DNA of 64,000 nt, taken from NCBI GenBank assembly GCA_019359235.1, contig JAHHHT010000017.1:1-64000 (forward strand), written 5' to 3'. The DNA is from Oscillatoria princeps RMCB-10. Lineage in GTDB: Bacteria > Cyanobacteriota > Cyanobacteriia > Cyanobacteriales > Oscillatoriaceae. Of the stretch, positions 42,717 to 52,319 are shown piece by piece; positions within the stretch are counted from its first letter, which is position 1, and each line of letters begins with the position of its first letter. Both the position numbers and the translations under genes were made by a program. The notes under the pieces were generated by a model. It did no database searches. It had not been told where the DNA came from and worked only from the letters and a program-made list of their open reading frames with translations.

Positions 42717-44423
42717 ATGTTTATAACGGGCACGAACGAAACCCACATTAATAAAATCGTTAAGGGGAGTTCCCGCCAAGGATCGCCTAAAAAAATGCCT
42801 GACTTGGCGCAGCATCTGGCCAAAGACGGCGACCCCGATTTCAAAGAAGCCGTAAATTATATCTGGAATTTATTGAGGCAGCCTCTGGGCGGGAACCCGC
42901 CGGCTGCGAGCCATTCCTCCCAGGAGGAGCTGCTCTGTGCGGAAGTGGAACAGCTCAGGCAACAGCTGCAAGCTTCTGAGGCTCGGTTTCGGAATGTGAT
43001 CGACAAGAACGCGGATGCTATCGTGATTGTGGATGGCAGGGGAAAGGTGCGATTTGCCAACCCGTCGGCGGAATGTCTGTTTAACTGTAGCGCGGCTGAA
43101 CTGTTGAGCCAGGAATTATTCGGCACGCTGGTGGTGGAAAGGCAAGCGTCTGAGATGAACACCGACCATGTCCGGGGGATTGGGGCTACCGCAGTTTCTG
43201 ACATGCGGGTTGTGCAGGCACATGTGGACGTCAGGCGAGCCGGTGGCGACAGTGCCGTTGCGGAAATGCGGATCGTGGAAACGGAGTGGGAGGGAGAAAG
43301 GGCGTTCCTCGCTTCTTTGCGGGACATTACCGAAGGCATGCGAGCCTTGGTTGCCTTGCGGCAATCGGAAGCGCGATTGAGAGAGCAAACCCAGCAGCTA
43401 GAGAAAACCCTTGGCGAGCTCAGACAGACCCAAGCCCAGCTGGTTCAGAGTGAAAAGATGTCCGCCCTGGGCCAGTTGGTGGCCGGTGTCGCTCACGAAA
43501 TCAACAATCCAGTCAACTTCATCACCGGCAATCTCTCCCACGCGAGTCACTATACCGCTGACTTGCTCGGACTGCTGCAACTGTACCAGAAGCACTATCC
43601 CGAGCCGGTTAGAGAGATTTCCGATCGAATGGAAGACCTGGACTTCGATTTTATGGTCGAAGACTTGCCGAAACTGCTGGATTCAATGAAAGGGGGGGCT
43701 GAGCGCATCCGCCAGATTGTCCTGTCGCTGCGCACCTTCTCTCGCCTCGATCAAGCCTCGATGAAGCGGGTTGACATTCACGAAGGTCTGGAGAGCACCG
43801 TGCTGCTGTTGCAAAATCGCCTGAAAGGCAAACCCGGGCATCCAGAGATCCAGGTTGTGAAGGACTACGGCCAACTGCCTTTGGTGGAGTGCTATGCCGG
43901 CGAACTCAACCAGGTATTTATGAATATTCTGACTAATGCCATTGATGCTTTGGAAATGGGGAATGGGGCATCGGGCACTGGGCATGGCAAAGAACAGCAA
44001 TGCCCACTCCCGCCGCAGCGCCCAGTGCCGGCGATTCGGATTCGCACCGAAGTGGGGAGTGGGGCATTGGGAATGGGGCATCGGGGAGAAGAACAATCAC
44101 CCGTGTCCAATGCCCAGCGCCCAGCGCCCAGCGCCCAATTTATTCGTATCCTGATTGCCGACAGTGGCCCGGGCATCGCGCCTTGGGTTAAAAAGCGACT
44201 GTTTGACCCGTTTTTCACGACTAAACCGGTGGGTGCCGGCACCGGCTTGGGACTGTTTGTATGCTACCAAATCATCGTTGAGAAGCACGGCGGGGTGTTG
44301 CGGTGCGTCTCGGAACCAGGTCAGGGGGCGGAGTTCGCCATTGAAATCCCCATTCGCCAGAGCGCTCCTCAAAATCGAGAGAAATCTCGACATCGCCCGC
44401 AACTGGACAGCCGAGCGGTTTGA
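42717..44423 (+). CDS. PAS sensor histidine kinase with repeat insertions
   Basis: A 568-residue soluble kinase. GGAG lies about 10 bases before the ATG. A PAS domain covers about 80-205 (RFRNVIDKNADAIVIVDGRG, VRFANPSAECLF, FLASLRDITEG); a coiled coil follows. The HisKA reads LVAGVAHEINNPVNFITGNL, and a 60-residue insert before the second DHp helix is typical of this kinase group. The HATPase has N box NILTNAIDAL, then DSGPGIAP and GTGLGLFV. Between them lie about 60 residues of low-complexity sequence (MGNGASGTGHGKEQQCPLPP; EVGSGALGMGHRGEEQSPVS), translated from GCATGGGGCAT-type repeats; the strand AIRIRT in the middle is genuine fold. The last 20 residues (NREKSRHRPQLDSRAV) are non-conserved. 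Partner regulator is probably encoded just downstream. Confidence 0.85.
   Translation: MFITGTNETHINKIVKGSSRQGSPKKMPDLAQHLAKDGDPDFKEAVNYIWNLLRQPLGGNPPAASHSSQEELLCAEVEQLRQQLQASEARFRNVIDKNADAIVIVDGRGKVRFANPSAECLFNCSAAELLSQELFGTLVVERQASEMNTDHVRGIGATAVSDMRVVQAHVDVRRAGGDSAVAEMRIVETEWEGERAFLASLRDITEGMRALVALRQSEARLREQTQQLEKTLGELRQTQAQLVQSEKMSALGQLVAGVAHEINNPVNFITGNLSHASHYTADLLGLLQLYQKHYPEPVREISDRMEDLDFDFMVEDLPKLLDSMKGGAERIRQIVLSLRTFSRLDQASMKRVDIHEGLESTVLLLQNRLKGKPGHPEIQVVKDYGQLPLVECYAGELNQVFMNILTNAIDALEMGNGASGTGHGKEQQCPLPPQRPVPAIRIRTEVGSGALGMGHRGEEQSPVSNAQRPAPSAQFIRILIADSGPGIAPWVKKRLFDPFFTTKPVGAGTGLGLFVCYQIIVEKHGGVLRCVSEPGQGAEFAIEIPIRQSAPQNREKSRHRPQLDSRAV
43955..44138 (+). repeat. Two GGGGCAT/ATGCCC repeat insertions inside a kinase gene
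   Basis: Blocks at 43955-44030 and 44052-44138 carry GGGGAATGGGGCATCGGGCA and AATGCCCAGCGCCCAGCGCC, each forming an inverted pair. The native HATPase strand is between them. The frame stays open through both. Confidence 0.8.
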
Positions 44424-44900
44424 GGCTGGCCATCGGGCTGGAAATGGGGGCGCGTTTCTAATTTTTGGCACAAGCGCCCATAACCCTGGCGTGTTGTAGC
44501 GTGTTTATTAATATTGTTCATGGTGTGCCAAATATTTTGGCTGAACCCGCCCCCACAAATTCCCCATCCCCGATTGCCGATCGCTGATCGCCGATCGCCC
44601 CATGTTCAATGTCCCATCACCTGCGCGGGCGATACTGCGGACGCCACACGCCCATGATGTAGATTTCTCCGAAAGAATGGTTTTTACAAATACCGGGCTC
44701 AAGACTGGTTTTGTATATATGCGTTCTCCCGGAAATCAGAAATGTTGCCCATTGGGCAACAAAGTAGGCGGGACAGCCTGGCCCCGATGCCCGATGCCCG
44801 ATGCCCGATGCCTCACACCAGCGCAGAACGGTTGCCCGCCGCTCCAGAACGCCCCTATCCTGAGATATAGTAGGGGCATTCTCGGGGATTTGAGAAAACA
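44424..44900. other. Intergenic region with repeats
   Basis: No gene. Holds GTTGCCCATTGGGCAAC (44744-44760), the palindrome of the left-edge tandem array, and four GATGCCC units at 44785-44812. A degraded GAACCCGCCCCCAC element lies at 44544-44558. Confidence 0.6.
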
Positions 44901-45611
44901 ATGATGCAGAAGATTCTGGTGATTGAGGACGAGAAACCAGTTTTAACCAATATCCTAGAAATTCTCACCTCTGGTGGGTTCAGCGCCATTGGCGCTGAAA
45001 ACGGCACGAGCGGGGTGCAGCTGGCCAAGGAACACCTCCCCGACTTGATTGTCTGCGACGTGATGATGCCAGAACTTGACGGTTATGGGGTGCTGACTCA
45101 GCTGAGAAGTGAGCCGGCGACCGCCACGATTCCGTTCATTTTTCTGACGGCGAAGGCGGACAAGAACGATCTGCGGCAAGGGATGATCTTAGGGGCAGAC
45201 GACTATCTCACCAAGCCGTTTCGGCGCAAAGAGTTGCTGGAAGCGATTAGCGCCCGACTCGCCAAACATCAAGCGGTGATCCAGCAATACATGGCTGAGC
45301 GCCAGCGGGCTGAAGCCCTGCAGCAAAAAATGCAGGAACTCCAGCACATAAACGAAACCCAGCAAGGGCTCCTGAAGAAGCTGATTTCAGATTTGTCCAA
45401 TCCCCTGTCCAATATCAATATGGCGATTCGGCTGCTGAAAAATCCCCCGCCGGGAGCCAATAGCGAGCGCTATTTGGAGATTTTGCAGCAAGAATTTGAC
45501 CGGGAAATTGCGCTGCTCAATCAAGTGTCTGAGCTGCAAAATCTGCTGACGCCGGATAACATCCGGCTGCTGCGGCAATTTAATCTGCTTAACCCCAAAA
45601 TTGAACGCTGA
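44901..45611 (+). CDS. REC-domain regulator with a histidine-less DHp-like tail
   Basis: A 236-residue protein. Residues 1-125 form a receiver: ILVIEDEKPVLTNILEILTS, phosphoacceptor Asp in [22 protein letters not shown] and [12 protein letters not shown] coiled coil leads to a tail, LISDLSNPLSNINMAIRLLK, that looks like the first DHp helix of histidine kinases but has Ser where the phosphorylated His-Glu would be (compare MVSHEFRTPLS); a second helix follows (YLEILQQEFDREIALLNQVS). No HATPase is present. It could dimerise through, or bind, DHp domains of nearby kinases (inference). It is probably the partner of the kinase ending 478 bases upstream. ATG 44901 or 44904. Confidence 0.82.
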   Translation: MMQKILVIEDEKPVLTNILEILTSGGFSAIGAENGTSGVQLAKEHLPDLIVCDVMMPELDGYGVLTQLRSEPATATIPFIFLTAKADKNDLRQGMILGADDYLTKPFRRKELLEAISARLAKHQAVIQQYMAERQRAEALQQKMQELQHINETQQGLLKKLISDLSNPLSNINMAIRLLKNPPPGANSERYLEILQQEFDREIALLNQVSELQNLLTPDNIRLLRQFNLLNPKIER

Positions 45612-45815
45612 CCGCTGCGGGGCAATCCGTTTGCTTCCGCGCTCGCCCGCCCCGAACAGGGATGGAACTGTGTCAGGGGAGGGATTTTACCGTCTCCCAT
45701 CTAAGAGCTATTATTTTAAATATAAAAACGACTGTACTGGTGGATTTACAAATATTCGTAAAAAGCTTTTATGCAGTTTTCAAATTTACCGCCATCTCCG
45801 CACTCTCAAAGTCTA

Positions 45816-47543
45816 ATGCCAAAGATTCTGGTTATCGAAGACGAGGCTCTCGTGCGAGCCAACATTCTGGAAATCCTTGACTCCAGTGGGGATTTCGACG
45901 CCCTCGGGGCAGAAAACGGTTTGGTCGGGGTGCGGCTGGCTCAGGAGCACCGGCCCGATTTGATTGTGTGCGACATTATGATGCCGGAACTCGACGGGTA
46001 CGGCGTCCTGGAGGCACTGAGAGCTGACCCCGCTACCGCCGCGATTCCTTTCATTTTTCTCACCGCTAAGGCTGACCAAGGCGACCTGCGCTTTGGCATG
46101 AACTTGGGTGCTGACGATTATCTTACCAAACCCTTTCGGCGCACTGAACTGCTGATGGCGATCTCCACTCGCCTGGAAAAACAAACCGCTCTGGCGAACC
46201 GGTACACCATCGAACTCAAGCAGGCAGAAGAACGGCTCAATTACCTGCTGCACTACGACAGCCTCACCAATCTCCCCAATCTGCAGCTGTTGCGAAACCG
46301 CCTGGGAGAGCTGATGGCCAAAGCAACCCGCCACCAGCAAAGCCTGCCGGTGCTGTCTCTGGATTTAGACTGCTTCAACCGGCTCAACCAGACTTTAGGC
46401 TATGAGGTGGGCGACCAGCTGCTCAAAGCTGTGGCTCACCGGCTCGGGGTTTGTGTCGCCCTTGGCGATACGGTGGCTCGCCTGAGGGCCGATCAGTTTG
46501 CGGTCGTCCTGGCTGCAGGCGAACACAGCCGGGATGCTGCCGAGACTTGCACCATCATCCTCAATGCCTTCTGCCAGCCCTTCCTCCTCAACGGTCATGA
46601 AGTGTTTGTCACGGCGAGCATCGGCATCTCCCTTTACCCGCACGATGGCGCAGACATCGACACCCTGCTCCAGAATGCTGACTTGGCCCTGTCCCACGCC
46701 AGGCAGCTTGGCGGCAATCAATACCAGTTCTACACGCCGCAAATGAATGGCATCGTCTCCCGGATGCGGTTGCTAGAGGCCAGCCTGCGCTACGCTTTGG
46801 AGCTAGGCCAATTTCAGGTCTACTACCAGCCCCAAGTTAACCTCCTGTCTGGGGAAATTGTCGGTGCGGAAGCTCTGTTGCGCTGGCAGCATCCGGAATG
46901 GGGGTTCGTCTCGCCGGCAGAATTTATTCCCCTCGCCGAACAGACCGGCCTGATTTTACAGATCGATCAGTGGGTGTTGCAAACCGCCTGCACCCAGCTC
47001 GTAGCCTGGAATCGAGCTGGGCTGCCGCCTGTAAGAATAGCGGTGAACCTGTCGGGCCGCCAGTTCCAGCAGCCCAATTTTAGCGAAACAGTCCTCCATA
47101 TCTTACTGGGTGCCGGCGCTGACTCTCACTATCTGGAACTGGAGCTTACAGAAAGAATCATCATCCAAACCGCTCAAAAAAATATTGAAACTTTGAAAAA
47201 GTTTAAAGCCTGCGGCATTCAAATAGCTGTTGACGATTTTGGCACGGGCTACTCTTCTTTAAACTATCTCAAATCCTTCCCCTTTGATATCATAAAAATT
47301 GACGGGTGCTTTGTCCGCAATATCGACCGCGATTCCAAAAACGCCGCCATTACTAGCGCGATTATTCAAATGGCCCACAGCTTGAATCTCAAAGTGATTG
47401 CAGAGGGAGTGGAAACGGAAGCTGAACTCGCTGTCTTGCGCCAATACCGGTGTGATGCCATGCAGGGCTATTTGTTCAGCCGGCCAGTCCCTGCTGCAGA
47501 GTTTGAGCGGATGCTGCGGTCTGGCCAACGCTTGCCGGTTTAG
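45816..47543 (+). CDS. REC-GGDEF-EAL protein, EAL intact and GGDEF degenerate
   Basis: About 575 residues. Receiver at 1-125 ([46 protein letters not shown]). The GGDEF domain keeps [20 protein letters not shown], but the signature is RADQF instead of GGDEF, so cyclase activity is unlikely. The EAL domain looks active: [43 protein letters not shown] and [12 protein letters not shown], carrying the metal and catalytic residues. Expected role is phosphorylation-controlled hydrolysis of cyclic di-GMP, with a GGDEF domain that may bind GTP as a regulator. ATG 45816 begins [10 protein letters not shown] like the previous regulator; ATG 45771 adds 15 residues. No clear ribosome-binding site for either. 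Confidence 0.87.
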   Translation: MPKILVIEDEALVRANILEILDSSGDFDALGAENGLVGVRLAQEHRPDLIVCDIMMPELDGYGVLEALRADPATAAIPFIFLTAKADQGDLRFGMNLGADDYLTKPFRRTELLMAISTRLEKQTALANRYTIELKQAEERLNYLLHYDSLTNLPNLQLLRNRLGELMAKATRHQQSLPVLSLDLDCFNRLNQTLGYEVGDQLLKAVAHRLGVCVALGDTVARLRADQFAVVLAAGEHSRDAAETCTIILNAFCQPFLLNGHEVFVTASIGISLYPHDGADIDTLLQNADLALSHARQLGGNQYQFYTPQMNGIVSRMRLLEASLRYALELGQFQVYYQPQVNLLSGEIVGAEALLRWQHPEWGFVSPAEFIPLAEQTGLILQIDQWVLQTACTQLVAWNRAGLPPVRIAVNLSGRQFQQPNFSETVLHILLGAGADSHYLELELTERIIIQTAQKNIETLKKFKACGIQIAVDDFGTGYSSLNYLKSFPFDIIKIDGCFVRNIDRDSKNAAITSAIIQMAHSLNLKVIAEGVETEAELAVLRQYRCDAMQGYLFSRPVPAAEFERMLRSGQRLPV

Positions 47544-47826
47544 GGAATGATAAACCCTTGTCTCTACAAGAGTTTGGCAATAAGGATGCCACCGGACTTG
47601 ATATGAGGGGGTAACGCTTTCTTCTACGATTATTTTAGCTCCACCAATGAACGAGTGAAATCAATCAAAGGTAAATTTTTGTAAACGGCTGTCACCCTCT
47701 TCTCGCCCTGTGGGGCTGGGTGGGGTGTGAGGGGTTACAAAACCGGGACGCTGCCAACATCACCGGCTGGCTTGACAAACATGGAATTATCCGGTATGGT
47801 TGAGCATATATTGCGAGAAAGTTGGG

Positions 47827-47933
47827 ATATAGCGCGTCTAAATCATTTGTGTAAATTTCAGAACCCCGGTTTCTCAAAGAAACCGGGGTTCTGGGCCCCC
47901 AGAGGTTGCGCAAATCATTTAGAACTGCTATAT
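47827..47933. repeat. MITE-like element, family B, next to a truncated gene
   Basis: ATATAGCGCGTCTAAATCAT at the left and AAATCATTTAGAACTGCTATAT-type end at the right, with core GAACCCCGGTTTCTC and GAAACCGGGGTTC. It ends 10 bases before the first usable codon of the PAS kinase. Confidence 0.8.
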
Positions 47934-47943
47934 TGAGATAATT

Positions 47944-50900
47944 TTGGGATCTAAGCCAAAAGACTTAACCTGCAAAAGTGCGTTTGAGTTGGTTCACGGA
48001 GAAGAGGCGGCCAAGATAGTGAGTGCCTTTAATGATTTAATGGAAAATCCAGGTGGGACAGGATCTGTAGAGTGCCGATTCCGGCATCACGACGGCTCGT
48101 GGCGCAGGCTTGTGCCCACCGGCTGCAACCTTCTGGCTGAGCCATGTTTTGCGGAGATTGCCGCCAACTCTTGCGATCTGGCAGAGGGGAAGCGCTCAGC
48201 AGAAACACTGCTGTCAAGCCAGAGAAAATTCCGCGCTGTCTTCAACAGCACATTCCAGCTGACTTGGCTGCTGGCAGCCGATGGCGCTGTGCTGGAAGCC
48301 AACCAGACGGCGCTAGACTTGGCTGGACTTCAGGCGGGCGATGTCGCTGGGCGTCCGTTTTGGGAGACGGGGTGGTGGAGTGTGTCGCCAGAGACTGAGC
48401 AGCAGTTGAGAGAGGCAATTGCCCGGGCAAAAGCCGGTGAGACAGTCCGTTACGAGGTGGAGGTGCCAGGGAAGGGGGATAAGGCGCTGACGCTGGACTT
48501 TTCGCTCAAGCCGGTGTTTGACTTTACCGGCAGTGCCGCGCTGCTGATTGCAGAAGGCAGGGAGATCACTGAACTCAAGCGGGCTCTCAAGGAGCGCCAG
48601 CGCTTTTTCAACAATTCGCTGGATTTGATGGCGGTTGTCGATTTCAACGGTTATCTGATTTTAGTGAACCCAGCGTGGGAAAAAACCCTGGGCTACAGCA
48701 AAGAGGAATTAGAAGGCAAGCACTGCAGCGAATTCGTTCACTCCGAGGACTGGGAAGCCAAAAAGGCTGCATTTGAGCGGGAAATGGACAGTAAAGAACC
48801 TGCGATCGCCTGCGAGACTCGCTGGCGCTGCAAGGATGGGTCATACAGGTGGCTGTCTTGGAACTGTGTTCCGTTCCCGGAAGAAGGCTTGAGCTATGGG
48901 TTTGCCCGCGACATCACCCACCGCGTACAAGCCGAGAAAGCGCTGCAAAAACTCAACCAAGAGCTAGAAATCAGAGTTGAGGAGCGCACAAATACCTTAA
49001 GGGCGCTGAACCGGCACCTGCTTTCGGAAATTGTTGAGCGCAAACGCGCTCTGGCAGCGCGGCGCGAAACTGAGGAGCGGTTCCGCAACTTGGTGGAAAC
49101 CACCAGTGACTGGGTGTGGGAAACAGATGAAAACGCTGTGTGTAGCTATGCCAGCCCAAAAGTGCGGGACATTTTGGGTTACGAGCCAGAAGAAGTGCTG
49201 GGCAAGACTCCTTTTGATTTTATGCCTTTGCCAGAGGCGCAGCGGGTTGCTGATATTTTTACACGGCTGGCTCGGGCGCAACAGGGATTCAGCTGTCAGG
49301 AAAACACAAACATTCATAAAAACGGGCATCTGGTTGTTCTGGAAAGCAGTGGAGTGCCAATTTTCAATTCACAGGGAAAATTCCTCGGCTATCGCGGGAT
49401 GACTCGCGACATTACGGAGCGCAAGCTGGCTTTGGAAGCGCTGCGAGAAAGTGAGGAGCGCTACCGGCTGATGGCAGAAACCGCCACGGACATGATTAGC
49501 CGGCACACGACTGAGGGAGTTTACCTGTACGCCTCGCCGGCGAGCCGCACTCTACTCGGATACGAGCCTGAGGAACTGGTGGGTAGCTCAGCTTATGAGT
49601 TTTTTGACCCGGAAGATTTGGCCCCCGTTGAAAAATCCCACACAACCATCCTAGAGGTGCCGGATATTTACACAGTATCCTACCGAATCCGCCGCAAGGA
49701 CGGCAGTTATATTTGGTTTGAAACAACGAGCAGAAGTGTGCGCGACCCTGACTCGGGTAATGTGGTGGAACTGATGGCAGTTTCCCGGGACATTACAGAT
49801 CGCAAGCGGGTTGAAGAAGCCTTGCGGGAGAGCGAGGAAAAATTCCGCCGAGTTTTTCAAGACGCGCCGATTGGGATGACCCTCAATGACATGAGCGGCA
49901 AAGGGCTGCAAGTGAATCCAGTTTTCTGCGATATTTTGGGATATACAGAGTCAGAACTGAAGGAACTGACTTTTTATGAGTTTACTCATCCGGAAGATAT
50001 AGACAAAGAAATGCCCTATATCCAGGAGTGTTTGCGAGGGGAAATCTCCAGATATCAAATGGAGAAGCGTTACATCAAGAAGAGCGGCGAAATTGTGTGG
50101 GTGAATCTGACTGCCGGCGTGATTCGGGATGGGGAGGGCAACCCGCGCTACGGACTGGGCATGGTGGAGGACATCACCGAGCGCGTACAGGTGGAAGAGA
50201 GATTGAGATTGCGAGACAGGGCGATTGCAGCCAGCAGTAATGGGATAATTATCTCTGATGCCAGACAGCCCGATCTGCCCCTCATTTATGTGAATCCTGC
50301 CTTCGAGCGGATGACGGGGTACTCCGCTGCAGAAGCAATTGGACAAAATTGTCGGTTTCTGCAAAAAGATGAGACAAATCAGCGGGACTTGGACAAACTA
50401 CGGGATGCGATTCGAGAAGGGAGAGACTGCACCGTTGTGTTGCGCAACTACAGAAAAGATGGCAGCCTGTTCTGGAACGAGTTGAGCGTTTCGCCGATTT
50501 ACGATGTTGGGGGGAATCTCACTCACTTCATCGGCATTCTAACGGATATCACGGAGCGCAAGCGAGCGGAAGAGGCGCTACAGCAGGCAAAGGCTCAATT
50601 GCAGGCGGTTTTGGATGCCGTGCCCGGGCTGGTTTCTTGGATTGGTTCAGATTTGCGATACATTGGGGTGAACCGGCACCTGGGAGCAACTTTCAACCTG
50701 AGCCCGGAGGCGGTTATCGGTCAAGATATTGGCTTTCTGGAGCGCCGCCCCTATTTTACGGAATTAATGCGCCAGTTTTTTGCCGGTGCGGACAGTCAAG
50801 TTTCCCAAGAAGTGACTGTAGATGTGGGTGGCGAGTTTCGCAGCTATTTGATAGTGGCGCAAAAGTACGATGGGGGACGCGCGGCGGCGTCGGTGGGGAT

Positions 50901-52308
50901 TGACATTACTGAGCGCAAGCGGATGGAAGAAAAATTGCGGGCCACAACATCCAGGCTGACGGCACTGATTCAAAATCTGCAAGCCGGCGTACTCGTTGAA
51001 AATGAGTCCAGGCAAATTGCGCTGGTCAATCAAGAATTTTGCGCGATGTTCGGTATTCCTGCTCCGCCGCAAGCTCTCGTTGGGATGGATTGCGCCGGTG
51101 CGGCTGAAGGTTCTAAGACGCTGTTTGCTGAACCGGAACGATTTGTGCGGCGCGTCTCGGAAATCTTGCAGGACCAGCAAGTGGTTACGAATGAAGAGCT
51201 GGTGATGGCAGACGGGCGGATATTTGAGCGGGATTATGTGCCGATTTTTGTGGGAAATAATTACAGCGGGCACTTGTGGATGTATCGCGACATCAGCGGG
51301 CGCAAGCAGGCGGAAGCCGCCCTCCACCTGGCCAAAGACCAACTGCAAGCTGTCTTGGATGCGGTGCCGGGGTTTGTTTCTTGGATCGGTGCCGATCTGC
51401 GCTATATTGGTGTTAACCGGCATCTGGCGGATGCCTTTGACCTGACTCCAGAGGATTTGGCCTGTGAACAACTCGGCTTTCGCAATAACAGCCCGCATTT
51501 TGTTAAATTTATGCGCCAGTTTATGGCGAGTCCGGAAGATGCCGCCAGCTTGGTTATTGACATCCAAGTCGGCGGCTCTACCCGCAATTACTTGATGGCG
51601 GTTCAGAAGTACCAGCAAGGCACTGCAGCGGTTTCGGTGGGGATTGATATCACAGAGCGCAAACAAACCGAGGAGCGGCTGCGAGCCTCGCTCAAAGAGA
51701 AAGAGGTGCTGCTCAAGGAAATTCACCACCGGGTGAAAAATAACTTGCAGGTGATTTCCAGCCTGCTCAAGCTCCAGTCTGGATATATCAAGGACAAAGA
51801 GGCGCTGGAGCTGTTCACTGACAGCTACAACCGGGTTCGCTCGATGGCGCTCATCCATGAGAAGCTCTACCAATCCCAAAACCTGGCCCAAATTGATGCG
51901 GCTGACTATATCCCCAACCTGGTTTCTAATTTGTTCCGCTCTTACAGCGTCTCGTCTGATGCTATAAACTTGAAAATAGAGGTGGAGAATATCTGGCTGG
52001 ACGCTGACACAGCCATTCCTTGCGGGTTAATTATGAATGAGCTGGTGTCCAACTCGATAAAATATGCTTTCCCTTCAGGCAGAACCGGGGAAATTATGGT
52101 AAAATTTTTTGTGACAGGGGAGGATAAGTGCTGTATGATAGTCAGGGATGATGGGGCCGGCATGCCGGCGGACTTTGACCTGGAGGAGGCGGAATCATTG
52201 GGATTGCAGCTGGTCTGGAATTTAACCGGTCAGCTGGGGGGTGACATCGAACTGTCATCGGACGAGGGCACGTCTTTTAAGATTACCTTTACCCGAAAAC
52301 TAAATTAG
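47944..52308 (+). CDS. Giant multi-PAS/LOV sensor histidine kinase (HisKA_2), 5' truncated
   Basis: About 1454 residues. It opens inside a PAS domain (LGSKPKDLTCKSAFELVHGE), lacking that domain's first half, and the only starts are TTG 47944 or ATG 48040. About nine further PAS units follow, beginning near residues 85, 200, 370, 490, 615, 740, 870, 990 and 1115. The one near 740-870 is LOV-like: GQNCRFLQ with the photoactive Cys (residue 803), NYRKDGSLFWNEL, but HFIGIL where Gln is usual. Units at about 870 and 1115 are near-duplicates (LQAVLDAVPGLVSWIGSDLR). The kinase core is HisKA_2: LLKEIHHRVKNNLQVISSLL, then N box NELVSNSIKYAF, DDGAGMP and SLGLQLV. Twelve bases separate it from the REC-kinase that follows, likely a phosphorelay partner. 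A MITE abuts the 5' end. Confidence 0.85.
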   Translation: MGSKPKDLTCKSAFELVHGEEAAKIVSAFNDLMENPGGTGSVECRFRHHDGSWRRLVPTGCNLLAEPCFAEIAANSCDLAEGKRSAETLLSSQRKFRAVFNSTFQLTWLLAADGAVLEANQTALDLAGLQAGDVAGRPFWETGWWSVSPETEQQLREAIARAKAGETVRYEVEVPGKGDKALTLDFSLKPVFDFTGSAALLIAEGREITELKRALKERQRFFNNSLDLMAVVDFNGYLILVNPAWEKTLGYSKEELEGKHCSEFVHSEDWEAKKAAFEREMDSKEPAIACETRWRCKDGSYRWLSWNCVPFPEEGLSYGFARDITHRVQAEKALQKLNQELEIRVEERTNTLRALNRHLLSEIVERKRALAARRETEERFRNLVETTSDWVWETDENAVCSYASPKVRDILGYEPEEVLGKTPFDFMPLPEAQRVADIFTRLARAQQGFSCQENTNIHKNGHLVVLESSGVPIFNSQGKFLGYRGMTRDITERKLALEALRESEERYRLMAETATDMISRHTTEGVYLYASPASRTLLGYEPEELVGSSAYEFFDPEDLAPVEKSHTTILEVPDIYTVSYRIRRKDGSYIWFETTSRSVRDPDSGNVVELMAVSRDITDRKRVEEALRESEEKFRRVFQDAPIGMTLNDMSGKGLQVNPVFCDILGYTESELKELTFYEFTHPEDIDKEMPYIQECLRGEISRYQMEKRYIKKSGEIVWVNLTAGVIRDGEGNPRYGLGMVEDITERVQVEERLRLRDRAIAASSNGIIISDARQPDLPLIYVNPAFERMTGYSAAEAIGQNCRFLQKDETNQRDLDKLRDAIREGRDCTVVLRNYRKDGSLFWNELSVSPIYDVGGNLTHFIGILTDITERKRAEEALQQAKAQLQAVLDAVPGLVSWIGSDLRYIGVNRHLGATFNLSPEAVIGQDIGFLERRPYFTELMRQFFAGADSQVSQEVTVDVGGEFRSYLIVAQKYDGGRAAASVGIDITERKRMEEKLRATTSRLTALIQNLQAGVLVENESRQIALVNQEFCAMFGIPAPPQALVGMDCAGAAEGSKTLFAEPERFVRRVSEILQDQQVVTNEELVMADGRIFERDYVPIFVGNNYSGHLWMYRDISGRKQAEAALHLAKDQLQAVLDAVPGFVSWIGADLRYIGVNRHLADAFDLTPEDLACEQLGFRNNSPHFVKFMRQFMASPEDAASLVIDIQVGGSTRNYLMAVQKYQQGTAAVSVGIDITERKQTEERLRASLKEKEVLLKEIHHRVKNNLQVISSLLKLQSGYIKDKEALELFTDSYNRVRSMALIHEKLYQSQNLAQIDAADYIPNLVSNLFRSYSVSSDAINLKIEVENIWLDADTAIPCGLIMNELVSNSIKYAFPSGRTGEIMVKFFVTGEDKCCMIVRDDGAGMPADFDLEEAESLGLQLVWNLTGQLGGDIELSSDEGTSFKITFTRKLN

Positions 52309-52319
52309 GTATCGCGTTT

